Source: UBA1731 sp963626295
Lineage (GTDB): Bacteria > Verrucomicrobiota > Kiritimatiellia > RFP12 > UBA1067
Direction: 5' to 3'
DNA length: 58,237 nt
Assembly (NCBI GenBank): GCA_963626295.1
Contig: CAVFWS010000001.1
Span: 1-58,237 of the forward strand
The notes beneath the pieces were generated by a model. That model saw nothing but the letters and a program-made list of their open reading frames with translations, was not told where the DNA came from and searched no databases. A program made the position numbers and the translations under genes. Below, in pieces: positions 24,044 through 32,594 of this stretch (the first letter of the stretch is position 1; the number at the start of each line of letters is the position of its first letter).

Positions 24044-26677
24044 TTAATTGCTTGCGCCGGTATCTGGCTGTTCAAAGTCGTCTTGTGGGGGCTGCATGGC
24101 GTCCATTCCGCCTTCGGCTCCGATTCCAGATGCGCCTTCAGCCGCTGACGGCCCTTCGGGAATGGCAGGCGTCTGCCCCACCGGGATCGGCGCATCGAAA
24201 TCCATGAGGATGTCCCTGGGGCCGGCGCCCTTGGCCGGGCCTATGACGCCGCGTTCCTCAAGGGCGTCGATGAGCCTGGCCGCATGGTTGTAGCCAATGC
24301 CCATCTTGCGCTGAAGATGCGACGTGGACGCCCTGTTTGTGAGCCTCACCACCTCAAGGGCGCGATTGTAGAGCTCCTCCTCGTCCCTCGACCCTGCGCT
24401 TGCCGCCGAAGCCCCGCCGCCGGGGGCGCCAGTCCTCTCGTCTGCCGATGGCGCGTTGTCCGGATCGTCCTCGTTGTCGGCGAACGGGTCGGTGATCGCC
24501 GCCTCCTTCACCTTCGCGAGCTTTGACGCGAAAGTCTTGTCGAACTGGACGTTCGCGTGCTCTGCGATGAAAGCGGTGATGCGGGCTATCTCGTCGTCGG
24601 ATACCCATGCGCCCTGTGCGCGGATGAGGATTCCCTCCTTCGTCTTGTACAGCATGTCGCCGCGTCCGATCAGCGATTCGGCCCCCGTCGTGTCAAGGAT
24701 TGTGCGGGAGTCTATCGCCGATGCCGTCTTGAACGCGATGCGTCCTGGGATGTTGGACTTGATGGTGCCGGTGATCACCTTGGTGTCGGGCCGCTGCGTG
24801 GCGAGTATCACGTGGATTCCCGTGGCGCGGGCCTTCGCGGTGAGTCGGGCGATCTCGGGCTCAACCTCCTTGCCGGCGGAGGCCATCAGATCCGCAACCT
24901 CGTCGATGATTATCACGATGTACGGCACGGTGCGCGGCATGTCGTCGCCCCCCGCCTCATCGCCGCCGAACATGTCCGGCTGGGTCATGATCTCGCGTGT
25001 GTTGAAGTCCACGATGTTCCGCTTCCCGGCCTTCGCGAACATCTTAAGCCGCTTTTCCATCTCGGCGACGGCCCAGCGGAGGGAGTAGACCACCTTCTTC
25101 GTGTCCGTGACGACCGGCACGAGGAGGTGCGGAAGCATCCTGTACGCCGAGAATTCCACGCACTTCGGGTCAACCATTATGAACTTGAGCTGTTCTGGCG
25201 TGCGGCACATGAGAAGCCCGTTTATTATCGAGTTGAGGCACACCGATTTGCCTTGCCCCGTGGCGCCGGCCACAAGCATGTGCGGCATGGTCGCGAGATC
25301 GGATACGAGGTCGTGCCCGGCGGCGTCCTTGCCGAGAAGGAGGGGCAGGTTGTACTTGGCCTGGCCTTTCCTGTCCACGGATACGCTTCGCCTCCACGTG
25401 TCGGACTCTATCAGCTCGCGGAACGACACGCCAGCCGCGACCTTGTTCGGCATTTCGATGCCTACGGCGTCCTCACCCGGTATCGGGGCCTGGATGCGCA
25501 GGGATTTCGCCTTCATGGCCATCATCAGCGTGTTCTGGAGCGATTCGACCCTTTCCGGCCTCGTGCCCGGCGCAAGCGAAAGCTTGTACTGGGTGACCAC
25601 CGGGCCCTGGACCTTGTCGACAAGCGTCGCGTCAACGTCAAAGAGCTTCAGCGTCTCGATGAGCTTCTGCCCTATCGCGGCGACGTCCCCATGGTCCGCC
25701 GTGGATTTAGAAAGCGGATTCAGGAGGTTGACCCCAGGCAGCACGTACGGCCCCTTGTCTTCCTCCGGCTCTTCCGTGGCGGCGGGCTGGCCGGCGTTCC
25801 CGGCCGGTTGCGCCCGTCTGCCCTGACCCGCAATTGGCGGCTGCGGCGCCGCGTCGGACTCGGCGGATGTGCGCCGCTGTTCGGCGGCCTGCCCGGCGGC
25901 GGCCTCCCGCGCCATCTGCCTTTCGGACACCCTTGATGCCTTTGCCGCGGCGCGTTCCTCCGCAATGCGGCGCTTCTCCTCTTCCTTCGCTGCCTTGGCG
26001 GCTTCCTTTGCGGCCTTGGCTGCCTCAAGCCGTTCCCTCTCCTCCAGCCTTTCGCGTTCGCGCTCGGCAATTTCCTCGGGCGAGAGCTGCTTGCCGCCGA
26101 CGAAATTCCCGATGGACACGAGTATGGTGCGGATCCCTATGAGCGAAAGCATGGCGAAGGCCATGAGCGAGGCCATGAGGATGGATGCCCCGAACGGCGA
26201 TACGAGGCGCGACAGTCCGCAGTCCATGACGAGATAGCCCAGGGCTCCGCCCGCGTTCCGTCCGAGGTTCAGGCGCTCCAGCAGCGGCGCGATCGACGGC
26301 GAGTCCCCAAGCAGCTGGAGAAGGCAGGTCGTCGCGAACAGGAACACTATCAGGGCGAGGAACCTGAAGCCGGGGCGGAACGTCCGGCCCAGCACGAGGA
26401 GAAGCCCGAGCAGGATCGTAAGCGGCGGCACCGCCCAGATGGCAAGGCCGATGAGCAGATACCCGTAGTATGCGAACGTATCGCCGACCACGCCTATCAG
26501 GTTCGTGGATGTCTCTGGCGGTATGTTGAGCACGGGTATCGCCTGCCAGCGGTACGACATGAGCGCAAGAAGGGGGAACAGGGCTATCGGGAAGAGGAAG
26601 AATCCCAAGAGCCAGCGGCGCGTGTGCGCTTCGTTGCCGGTATGTTCCTTGACCTTGCTATTTCCCGCTTCCACCAT
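24044..26677 (-). CDS. ftsK: DNA translocase FtsK/SpoIIIE
   Basis: An 877-residue septal DNA pump that clears chromosome termini during division. The N terminus has about four membrane helices (to about residue 190). An Ala/Glu/Arg-rich predicted coiled coil (about 200-270) and a short proline/glutamine linker follow. The motor domain has Walker A GATGQGKS near 469-476, Walker B IIIIDEVADLM and TQRPDTKVITG. The C-terminal winged-helix gamma domain (ALEVVRLTNRASTSHLQRKM) recognises KOPS-type polar sequences in the family. An unusual acidic extension of about 60 residues follows gamma. The ATG lies 20 bp inside the small CdaR-like gene, so the two are probably translationally coupled. Confidence 0.95.
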   Translation of the reverse strand: MVEAGNSKVKEHTGNEAHTRRWLLGFFLFPIALFPLLALMSYRWQAIPVLNIPPETSTNLIGVVGDTFAYYGYLLIGLAIWAVPPLTILLGLLLVLGRTFRPGFRFLALIVFLFATTCLLQLLGDSPSIAPLLERLNLGRNAGGALGYLVMDCGLSRLVSPFGASILMASLMAFAMLSLIGIRTILVSIGNFVGGKQLSPEEIAERERERLEERERLEAAKAAKEAAKAAKEEEKRRIAEERAAAKASRVSERQMAREAAAGQAAEQRRTSAESDAAPQPPIAGQGRRAQPAGNAGQPAATEEPEEDKGPYVLPGVNLLNPLSKSTADHGDVAAIGQKLIETLKLFDVDATLVDKVQGPVVTQYKLSLAPGTRPERVESLQNTLMMAMKAKSLRIQAPIPGEDAVGIEMPNKVAAGVSFRELIESDTWRRSVSVDRKGQAKYNLPLLLGKDAAGHDLVSDLATMPHMLVAGATGQGKSVCLNSIINGLLMCRTPEQLKFIMVDPKCVEFSAYRMLPHLLVPVVTDTKKVVYSLRWAVAEMEKRLKMFAKAGKRNIVDFNTREIMTQPDMFGGDEAGGDDMPRTVPYIVIIIDEVADLMASAGKEVEPEIARLTAKARATGIHVILATQRPDTKVITGTIKSNIPGRIAFKTASAIDSRTILDTTGAESLIGRGDMLYKTKEGILIRAQGAWVSDDEIARITAFIAEHANVQFDKTFASKLAKVKEAAITDPFADNEDDPDNAPSADERTGAPGGGASAASAGSRDEEELYNRALEVVRLTNRASTSHLQRKMGIGYNHAARLIDALEERGVIGPAKGAGPRDILMDFDAPIPVGQTPAIPEGPSAAEGASGIGAEGGMDAMQPPQDDFEQPDTGASN

Positions 26678-26825
26678 TGGCGGAGCCTTTCATTATGAAG
26701 ATGCCCTGGGGATCGCGGGCCTCGCCGGACGAGTCCCTCATCGAGTAGTAGATCACCAGCGCAAGGACCAGGGAGATCACCTTGAGACCCCAGTTGCGCC
26801 TGAAGATGTCCAAAAACGCCGTCAC
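26658..26825 (-). CDS. 55-residue CdaR/YbbR-like membrane protein
   Basis: This gene was found by context because the longer frame through it starts inside cdaA. A GTG at 26825 overlaps the cdaA stop as GTGA and is preceded by AGGAG. The 55 residues begin with a basic amphipathic stretch (MTAFLDIFRRNWGLKVISLV) that runs into one membrane helix (LALVIYYSM). This is the typical N terminus of YbbR/CdaR proteins, which bind and regulate the CdaA diadenylate cyclase. All extracytoplasmic YbbR domains are missing. The 3' end overlaps the ftsK start by 20 bp. The position directly after cdaA is the normal cdaR position, which supports the assignment. Confidence 0.7.
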   Translation of the reverse strand: MTAFLDIFRRNWGLKVISLVLALVIYYSMRDSSGEARDPQGIFIMKGSANGGSGK

Positions 26826-27670
26826 TTTCCGCTGCTCCTTCCGAACTTCGCAAGCCTTTCCCTGAACCATTCCGCCGCCTTCTCGCCGACGGCCTTCTTC
26901 GCCGGCATGGCCTTCCTCACCCAGCGCAGGACGGATGCCTTGGATACTTCGCCGTCGCAATTGTAGCGGATGAGCTTGCCGTTGTGGGCGACCGATATGC
27001 GCCCGGTCTCCTCCGACACGACCAGGACCAGCGCATCCGTCTCCTCCGATATCCCCACTGCGGCCCTGTGGCGCATGCCCGATTCGTAGAGGTCGTGGTT
27101 CACCGACACCGGGAACAGGCAATGCGCGGCGGCGAGCCGGCCATTCCTTATCGTGACCCCGCCATCGTGGAGCGGCAATGGCGGCGTGAATACCGACACC
27201 AGAAGCTCCCTCGACGGGATGGCGTCGATGGCGACGCCGCTTTCCTCGTAGCCGCGAAGCGATATGCCGCGCTCGAACGCGATCAGGGCCCCGGTCTTCC
27301 TGTGGGCGAGGTCGAAGATCGCCTCGGTCATCCTTTCGGGCGTGATGTGCTTGCCGTCAAACTGGCGCGAGCCTTCCGAGAAGAGCAGGGACCCCAGGGC
27401 GGCGAGCGTGCGCCTTATCTCCGGCTGGAACAGCACCACCGTGGATAGCGCGAGGTAGAGCAGCATCATCTGGAGAAGCCTCGCCAGCACGTCGAAATGG
27501 AACAGGAACGAGAACGCTATGGATGCGCCGAACAGGATGCCCACGCCGGTAAGCACCTGCCCGAAGCGGGTGCCGCGCGCGGCCTTGAGCACCGAATAGA
27601 TCGCGAAGTACAGGATCGCGATCTGCACGACGTCGCGCGCAAGGTTCCAGTTCAGCCATTCCCACGTCAT
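26822..27670 (-). CDS. cdaA: Diadenylate cyclase CdaA (c-di-AMP synthase)
   Basis: A 282-residue membrane-bound diadenylate cyclase that makes c-di-AMP from two ATP. Three N-terminal membrane helices (about 12-30, 38-56 and 63-82) precede a DisA_N domain. The RHR motif is present (GMRHRAAVG, R200-R202). The DGA motif reads DGG (LHDGGVTI, D169-G171). c-di-AMP usually controls potassium and osmolyte transport and cell-wall homeostasis. The start overlaps the ftsH stop by 4 bp, and the stop overlaps the CdaR-like start, so expression follows ftsH. The usual glmM neighbour of Firmicutes is absent. Confidence 0.92.
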   Translation of the reverse strand: MTWEWLNWNLARDVVQIAILYFAIYSVLKAARGTRFGQVLTGVGILFGASIAFSFLFHFDVLARLLQMMLLYLALSTVVLFQPEIRRTLAALGSLLFSEGSRQFDGKHITPERMTEAIFDLAHRKTGALIAFERGISLRGYEESGVAIDAIPSRELLVSVFTPPLPLHDGGVTIRNGRLAAAHCLFPVSVNHDLYESGMRHRAAVGISEETDALVLVVSEETGRISVAHNGKLIRYNCDGEVSKASVLRWVRKAMPAKKAVGEKAAEWFRERLAKFGRSSGK

Positions 27671-29559
27671 TCCGTCTTCTCCAGTCCGAGCAGCGCCTCT
27701 ATGTCGCGCCCGTCCATCGACTCCTTCTCAAGGAGGGCGGTGGCGAGGCATTCGAGCCTGTCGCGGTTTTCCTTCAGGAGGTTCTCGGCCCTCGCGAACG
27801 CATCGTCGACGAGCCGCTTCACCTCCGCGTCGATGCCTTCGGCCGTCTTCTGCGAGAAGGGGGGCGGCATCGGGTCGGGCGAGAACTGGCTTGGCTCCAC
27901 GAACGACTGGAACCCGTATGCGTCGCTCATTCCGTATCTGCAGATCATGTCGCGGGCGATCTGCGTGGCCTGCCGTATGTCCTGCGCGGCGCCGGTGGAG
28001 ATGTCGCCTGTCTTGATGGACTCCGCTATGCGTCCGCCGCAGCAGATGCACATCTCGTCCATGAAGTAGCTCCTTGTGCGGTTGAGCACATCTTTCTCGG
28101 GAAGGGCCATGGTTGCGCCGAGCGCGCGTCCGCGGGGGATTATCGTCACCTTGTGGAGCGGGTCCGCGTTCGGCAGGAGCAGCTGAAGGAGCGCGTGCCC
28201 CGCCTCGTGCCACGCCGTGGTCTCCCGATCCTTGTCCGTGAGGTTGGCCGACTTGCGCTCGCGTCCCCACAGCACCTTGTCGCGGGCCTCCTCCAGCATC
28301 TCCTGCGTCACCCCGGCAAGTCCCTTGCGGACCGCAAGGAGCGCCGCCTCGTTCAGCAGGTTCGCAAGGTCTGCGCCGGAGAATCCCGGCGTGCCGCGCG
28401 CAATGCGCGCAAGGTCCGCGTCCGGCGCGAACTTTATCTTTGCGCCGTGCAGCTTCAGTATGTCCTCGCGTCCCTTGAGCGACGGGAGGTCCACGTATAT
28501 CTGGCGGTCGAAGCGGCCAGGACGCAGGAGCGCCGGGTCGAGGACGTCCGGGCGGTTCGTGGCCGCGATTATGATCACGCCCTCGTTCGCGTCGAAGCCG
28601 TCCATCTCCACGAGCATCGCGTTGAGGGTCTGGTCGTTGGAGTGGCCGCCGAACGCATTCGCGCCCGTGCGCTTCGCGCCCACGGCGTCTATCTCGTCTA
28701 TGAATATCAGGCACGGCGCGGAGCGCTTCCCCTGCTCGAACATGTCGCGCACCCGGCTCGCGCCCACGCCGACGAACATCTCCTCGAAGTCGGAGCCGGA
28801 GATGGAGAAGAACGGCACCTTCGCCTCGCCCGCGATCGCCTTGGCGAGGAGGGTCTTCCCCGTGCCGGGCGGGCCGACGAGCAGCACGCCCTTGGGAATC
28901 TTGCCGCCGAGCTTCGTGAACTTGGCTGGCGACTTGAGGAACTCCACTATCTCCTGCACCTCCTCCTTCGCCTCGTCCACGCCGGCCACGTCGTTGAACG
29001 TGACCTTCCTCTTGGACTTGTCCTCGTTCAGGAGGCGGGCCTTGGACTTGCCGAACCCGAACGGCCCGCCGCCGCCGCCCATCTTCCTGTAGAAGACGAA
29101 CCAGAAGAACCCCAGCAGCAGCAGGAAGAACAGCAGCTGCTGGAAGAGCGGGCCTATCATGGGCGAGCGCTCCGTGACGGGGCAGTCTATTCCGTTCTCG
29201 ACGAGCCAGGACATCAGCCTCTCGTTCTCGCCCGGCACGAGGCGGACCCTGAATGCGGCGTTGGTGCCCGAACGGGGCAGGTATTCGCCGCGCAGGTACG
29301 TGCTGCCGGAATCGAGGTCGCGCACGCGCTCCACCTTGGCGACGCGGCGCTCCTCCACCGCGCGCCTGAACCCGGTGACGGAGAGGTCGTCGATCCTGTC
29401 GCCGCCGGCCTGGCCCATGAAGCGCATCGCCACGAACGTGGCCGCCACGATAAGGAGCGCGAGCCACCCGCTCCTGGATGGGTTTATGTTCGCGCCCTTC
29501 GGCACGTCCCTGCCCGTACGCGCGTGCGCACGCCCCTCTTTTTTCTTCTCTTGAGACAT
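27667..29559 (-). CDS. ftsH: ATP-dependent zinc metalloprotease FtsH
   Basis: A 630-residue inner-membrane AAA+ protease that degrades misfolded membrane proteins and regulators such as LpxC. It has a first membrane helix after a basic, hydrophilic start (near 35-50), a periplasmic domain and a second helix near 130-150. The AAA domain has GPPGTGKT (about 229-236) and FIDEIDAVG. The SRH region is present, and the zinc site HEAGH is at 451-455. The start at 29559 (MSQEKKKEGR) was chosen because a -10 lies just upstream. The longer frame to 29634 would run through that promoter. There is no Shine-Dalgarno. It is the first gene of the minus-strand unit. Confidence 0.95.
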   Translation of the reverse strand: MSQEKKKEGRAHARTGRDVPKGANINPSRSGWLALLIVAATFVAMRFMGQAGGDRIDDLSVTGFRRAVEERRVAKVERVRDLDSGSTYLRGEYLPRSGTNAAFRVRLVPGENERLMSWLVENGIDCPVTERSPMIGPLFQQLLFFLLLLGFFWFVFYRKMGGGGGPFGFGKSKARLLNEDKSKRKVTFNDVAGVDEAKEEVQEIVEFLKSPAKFTKLGGKIPKGVLLVGPPGTGKTLLAKAIAGEAKVPFFSISGSDFEEMFVGVGASRVRDMFEQGKRSAPCLIFIDEIDAVGAKRTGANAFGGHSNDQTLNAMLVEMDGFDANEGVIIIAATNRPDVLDPALLRPGRFDRQIYVDLPSLKGREDILKLHGAKIKFAPDADLARIARGTPGFSGADLANLLNEAALLAVRKGLAGVTQEMLEEARDKVLWGRERKSANLTDKDRETTAWHEAGHALLQLLLPNADPLHKVTIIPRGRALGATMALPEKDVLNRTRSYFMDEMCICCGGRIAESIKTGDISTGAAQDIRQATQIARDMICRYGMSDAYGFQSFVEPSQFSPDPMPPPFSQKTAEGIDAEVKRLVDDAFARAENLLKENRDRLECLATALLEKESMDGRDIEALLGLEKTE

Positions 29560-29569
29560 ATAGCGGCAA

Positions 29570-29578
29570 AGTATACCA
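29570..29578 (-). promoter_or_regulatory. Extended -10 of the ftsH-clpC unit
   Basis: On the minus strand TGGTATACT forms an extended -10. The predicted transcription start near 29563 leaves about 4 nt before the ftsH ATG at 29559, so the mRNA would be essentially leaderless. A T-tract lies immediately upstream. No -35 match was found. Confidence 0.55.
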
Positions 29579-29616
29579 AAAAAAAGCGGTTCCGTGGGGT
29601 CGCAATGCGCGGGAAA

Positions 29617-29625
29617 TGGTATAAT
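29617..29625 (+). promoter_or_regulatory. Extended -10 of the restriction-modification genes
   Basis: TGGTATAAT is a perfect extended -10 on the plus strand, divergent from the ftsH promoter about 40 bp away. The predicted start near 29632 leaves about 8 nt before the ATG at 29640, with no Shine-Dalgarno. Confidence 0.6.
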
Positions 29626-29639
29626 CCCCCGCACTTGAC

Positions 29640-31274
29640 ATGGCAGAGAGACTACAACAGTGCACGATGCGGCGCAAATCGTCGCGGAAGGCGTCTGCGC
29701 GCACGGCGCACACGGTGGACGCGGCGGCGGGCGGCAATGCAGACGGCGAGGCGGCGGCGAAGAAGGTGGTCCTCGTCGGGACGTACAGGGCGGGGCAGCT
29801 GGAACGCTGGCCCGGCCTCTACAACTATCCCCTCAACGCGGGCGACACGGTTGACGCCGAGGCGGCGAAGCGGGTCAACGAGATCTGGCTCTTCAACGGC
29901 GCGAAGGGCGGACGGTACTTCGCGGCGGAGTTCGTCGGCACGTTTGCGCGCGGCGAACTCGTCCGCGACTGGGGATATCAGGCGGGTGGCGCGGCGCACG
30001 GCGAAAAGTACCTGCTCTACCGGATCCGGCCGGCCTACGCGCCCGCGAACACGCCGGACGCGCTTGCGGCGGATGTGGAGCGCGTGATCGTGCGCGCGGA
30101 GGACTTCGCGAAGCGCTCGCCGAAGATCGCGCGAGCGATCAAGGCGTATCTCGAATCGCCTGACCGCAGCGGCCCCGGCCTCGCGGACCGACTTCCGCCG
30201 GTTCTCCTGCAGGTGCCGCGCGCGGCCCTCTGCGTCTGCGAGCCGGGCGTACAGATGGAGTTCTGGAACGCTTTGCCGATGGGACCGGGGCCTTCTGCTC
30301 CGTTTGCATCGACGAGGAGCGATGTCAACATCGAGTTTGGCGATAGCCTTAGACTTTGCGAAAGGTGGGAACGTCCGACTGTGATTGTCTCCGACGGCCC
30401 CTATGGGCTGGCGAGCTATCCTGGCGATCCGGCGACGCCAGAGGGATTGGCGGACTTCTACCGTCCGTTCTTGGAAATATGGCACGACCGTGCCTTGCCG
30501 TCGGCAACCCTTTGGTTCTGGAACACCGAGCAGGGATGGGCCAATTGCCATCGGGCAATCGAAGAGGCCGGATGGAAGTTCAGGAATTGCCACATCTGGA
30601 ACAAGGGAATGTCCCATGTGGCGGGGAACTGCAACACGCGGACGATCCGCAAGTACCCTGTAGTCACGGAAGTGTGCGCCCAGTACGTGCGCAAGAACAT
30701 GTTGCCGTCGAACGGCGCGGAACTGCCGCTCAAGGACTGGATGCGCGAGGAATGGCGGCGTACGGGGCTTCCGTTTCGCCTTGCGAATGTCGCATGTGGG
30801 GTCAAGGATGCCGCAACGAGGAAATACTTTGCCTCCGACCATCTTTGGTATTTCCCGCCGTCCGAGGCATTTGTCCGCATCGCGGCCTATGCGAATGAAT
30901 TCGGAGACAAGTTAGGACGTCCGTATTTCACGAAGTCGGACGGGAAGCCTTTTTCGGCGGGCGAGTGGGATTTGATGCGTGCGAAGTTCCATTGCGAGGT
31001 GGGCGTCTCGAACGTCTGGGATCTCCCTGCCGTCCGGGGGGGCGAACGCATCAAGGAAGGGGGATCTTGTCTGCACATGAACCAAAAACCATTGCAGTTG
31101 CTTATGCGGATCATTCGATCTTCGTCCGATCCCGGAGATGTCGTCTGGGAGCCGTTCGGCGGATTGTGTTCGACGGCGATTGCGGCTGTCCGTACAGGGC
31201 GAAGGGCGTTTGCCGCGGAAATGAATCCTCGGTTCTTCGACGTCGCAAAGGAGAGGCTGTCCCATGAAACATGA
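29640..31274 (+). CDS. DNA methyltransferase with N-terminal accessory domain (type II R-M)
   Basis: A 544-residue protein. The C-terminal two thirds look like a beta-class amino-methyltransferase, since motif IV precedes motif I. The catalytic loop reads SDGPYGL at 251-257, a change from (D/N/S)PP(Y/F). The SAM motif reads EPFGGLCST at 504-512 instead of DPFxGxGTT. MNQKPLQLLMRII is a typical motif X-like segment. Residues about 40-135 (VVLVGTYRAGQLERWPGLYN onward) form a separate domain that I cannot name. Base composition shifts near 30.3 kb, from very GC-rich host-like codons to more even usage. This suggests an in-frame fusion or insertion. The start is uncertain (29640 or 29667). The 3' end overlaps the nuclease gene by 11 bp. 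Confidence 0.78.
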   Translation: MAERLQQCTMRRKSSRKASARTAHTVDAAAGGNADGEAAAKKVVLVGTYRAGQLERWPGLYNYPLNAGDTVDAEAAKRVNEIWLFNGAKGGRYFAAEFVGTFARGELVRDWGYQAGGAAHGEKYLLYRIRPAYAPANTPDALAADVERVIVRAEDFAKRSPKIARAIKAYLESPDRSGPGLADRLPPVLLQVPRAALCVCEPGVQMEFWNALPMGPGPSAPFASTRSDVNIEFGDSLRLCERWERPTVIVSDGPYGLASYPGDPATPEGLADFYRPFLEIWHDRALPSATLWFWNTEQGWANCHRAIEEAGWKFRNCHIWNKGMSHVAGNCNTRTIRKYPVVTEVCAQYVRKNMLPSNGAELPLKDWMREEWRRTGLPFRLANVACGVKDAATRKYFASDHLWYFPPSEAFVRIAAYANEFGDKLGRPYFTKSDGKPFSAGEWDLMRAKFHCEVGVSNVWDLPAVRGGERIKEGGSCLHMNQKPLQLLMRIIRSSSDPGDVVWEPFGGLCSTAIAAVRTGRRAFAAEMNPRFFDVAKERLSHET

Positions 31275-32193
31275 ATCGAAAAGGCGGACGACCGTGAACA
31301 TCAAGCGCATTGAACCGTCCGACACGTGGCCGCACAAAAGGCTGTGGCGTGGCGTCATCGATGCTCTCAAGGCGCTCCCCGCGCACTTCCACAGCGATAC
31401 GTTCATCGAGGGCGTGAATGCGACGGACGTTTTCACGTTGAACTCGGCGCTGGGCGCGACGATCGAGAACCAGGTTGTCGAGACGCTGAATACCATCCGG
31501 AGCGTTTGGGATCCTGACAATGCCTATGGCACGTATCTGTTTGTTAGACAGCCCCAGTCATTCCCGGATGTCATCCTGAAGAACCTTTCGGACGAGACGG
31601 CGAAGCCAATCATGGGGATTGAACTGAAAGGATGGTACCTCTTGGCGAAGGAGGCCGAGCCGAGCCTGCGATTCCAGCAGACGAGTGCGGCGTGTGCCGA
31701 GGCGGACGTGATCATGGTCGTGCCGTGGGTCTTGAACAGTGTGATCTCAGGGCGGCCTCGAATCTATTCGCCTTACATCGAGTCGGCACGGTATGCTGCG
31801 GACTATCGGAACTGGCATTGGAGGCAGATGCGGGGGGAGGGCATTGCATCGGAGATCAGCATTCCGTCCCAGGCTGAGCCGTATCCACGCAAGGCCGATG
31901 CTACAAACGACAAGCCGCAGTCGGACAATGGCAAGAATTTCGGGCGAATTGCCCGTACGGGGCTGATGGATGACTATCTGGCCAAGATGCAGCTTCAGCC
32001 AGTTTGTGGCATACGAGCCGCCTACTGGCTTGAGTTCTTCAAGATATTCCATCAAGACGCGACGGACGAGCAAATCGAGAAAGCCCTTGATCGTCTTCGT
32101 GTCAAGGTTGACGGCATCCCCGAATCGGCGCAGAAGCGGAGTTTCTTGGATGTTCTGGCCGTTCTTGAGGCACATTGTCGCGAATTGACGTAA
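31264..32193 (+). CDS. Putative type II restriction endonuclease (PD-(D/E)XK)
   Basis: A 309-residue protein encoded directly after the methyltransferase, with AAAGGAG 10 bp before the ATG and an 11-bp overlap. A PD-(D/E)XK site is visible: FPDV with Pro101-Asp102, then GIELKGW with Glu120 and Lys122, 17 residues between the PD and the ELK. A Glu in the upstream helix (NSALGATIENQVVE) could complete the site. I do not recognise the subfamily or the recognition sequence. Codon use is less GC-biased than in the neighbouring core genes, in line with horizontal transfer. Restriction activity is inferred from the motif plus the methyltransferase neighbour. Confidence 0.75.
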   Translation: MKHESKRRTTVNIKRIEPSDTWPHKRLWRGVIDALKALPAHFHSDTFIEGVNATDVFTLNSALGATIENQVVETLNTIRSVWDPDNAYGTYLFVRQPQSFPDVILKNLSDETAKPIMGIELKGWYLLAKEAEPSLRFQQTSAACAEADVIMVVPWVLNSVISGRPRIYSPYIESARYAADYRNWHWRQMRGEGIASEISIPSQAEPYPRKADATNDKPQSDNGKNFGRIARTGLMDDYLAKMQLQPVCGIRAAYWLEFFKIFHQDATDEQIEKALDRLRVKVDGIPESAQKRSFLDVLAVLEAHCRELT

Positions 32194-32213
32194 GGTGTGA
32201 CGAGGTCGTGCAG

Positions 32214-32402
32214 ATGAGCAAAAGGTATCGTGTCCTGCTGCGTGAGACGTTCACGTGCTACGTTGACGTTTGCGCGGACAGCCGCGACGAGGCGCGAGAA
32301 CTCGTCGAGGAACAGGTCGAGTGCGCCGAGATTGTCGCTCCTCGCGATTACGATGGCTTTGACCGGAAGGTTTCGGTCATGCGCAGGCTGAAAGACGAAT
32401 GA
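32214..32402 (+). CDS. DpnD/PcfM-like small protein
   Basis: A 62-residue protein reading YRVLLRETFTCYVDVCADSR, then DEARELVEEQVECAEIVAP and a DYDGFDRKVSVM end. This pattern of a beta strand, A(D/E)S-x-x-EA helix and D-x-D strand matches the DpnD/PcfM family (PF14207). Members are found in the DpnII restriction operon and on conjugative plasmids, with no known function. The ATG at 32214 follows GAGG. It lies 20 bp after the nuclease gene and shares its composition, so it is probably the third gene of the restriction module. Confidence 0.68.
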   Translation: MSKRYRVLLRETFTCYVDVCADSRDEARELVEEQVECAEIVAPRDYDGFDRKVSVMRRLKDE

Positions 32403-32594
32403 ATCTCGCGCTGTTCTTTTTCTGCTTTCAGCCCAGGTTGTTCTCGTCATGCCTCCCGTGCCATGCACAACGAGGGCGTCGTCGCCACGGCACATCGGCG
32501 GCAGAGGGCTGCATCCGGATCGTCAATGTCTAGATGGTGCAATGAACCGGAAATCGCAAATGAAAAAATCGGATTTATCGCTGCCCTTTCGATT
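32403..32594. other. Gene-free spacer between the R-M module and ilvC
   Basis: About 190 bp with no coding signal. The distal part (around 32540-32580) again contains AAATCGCAAAT-type units like the repeat at the start of the window, next to the ilvC promoter. Confidence 0.4.
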
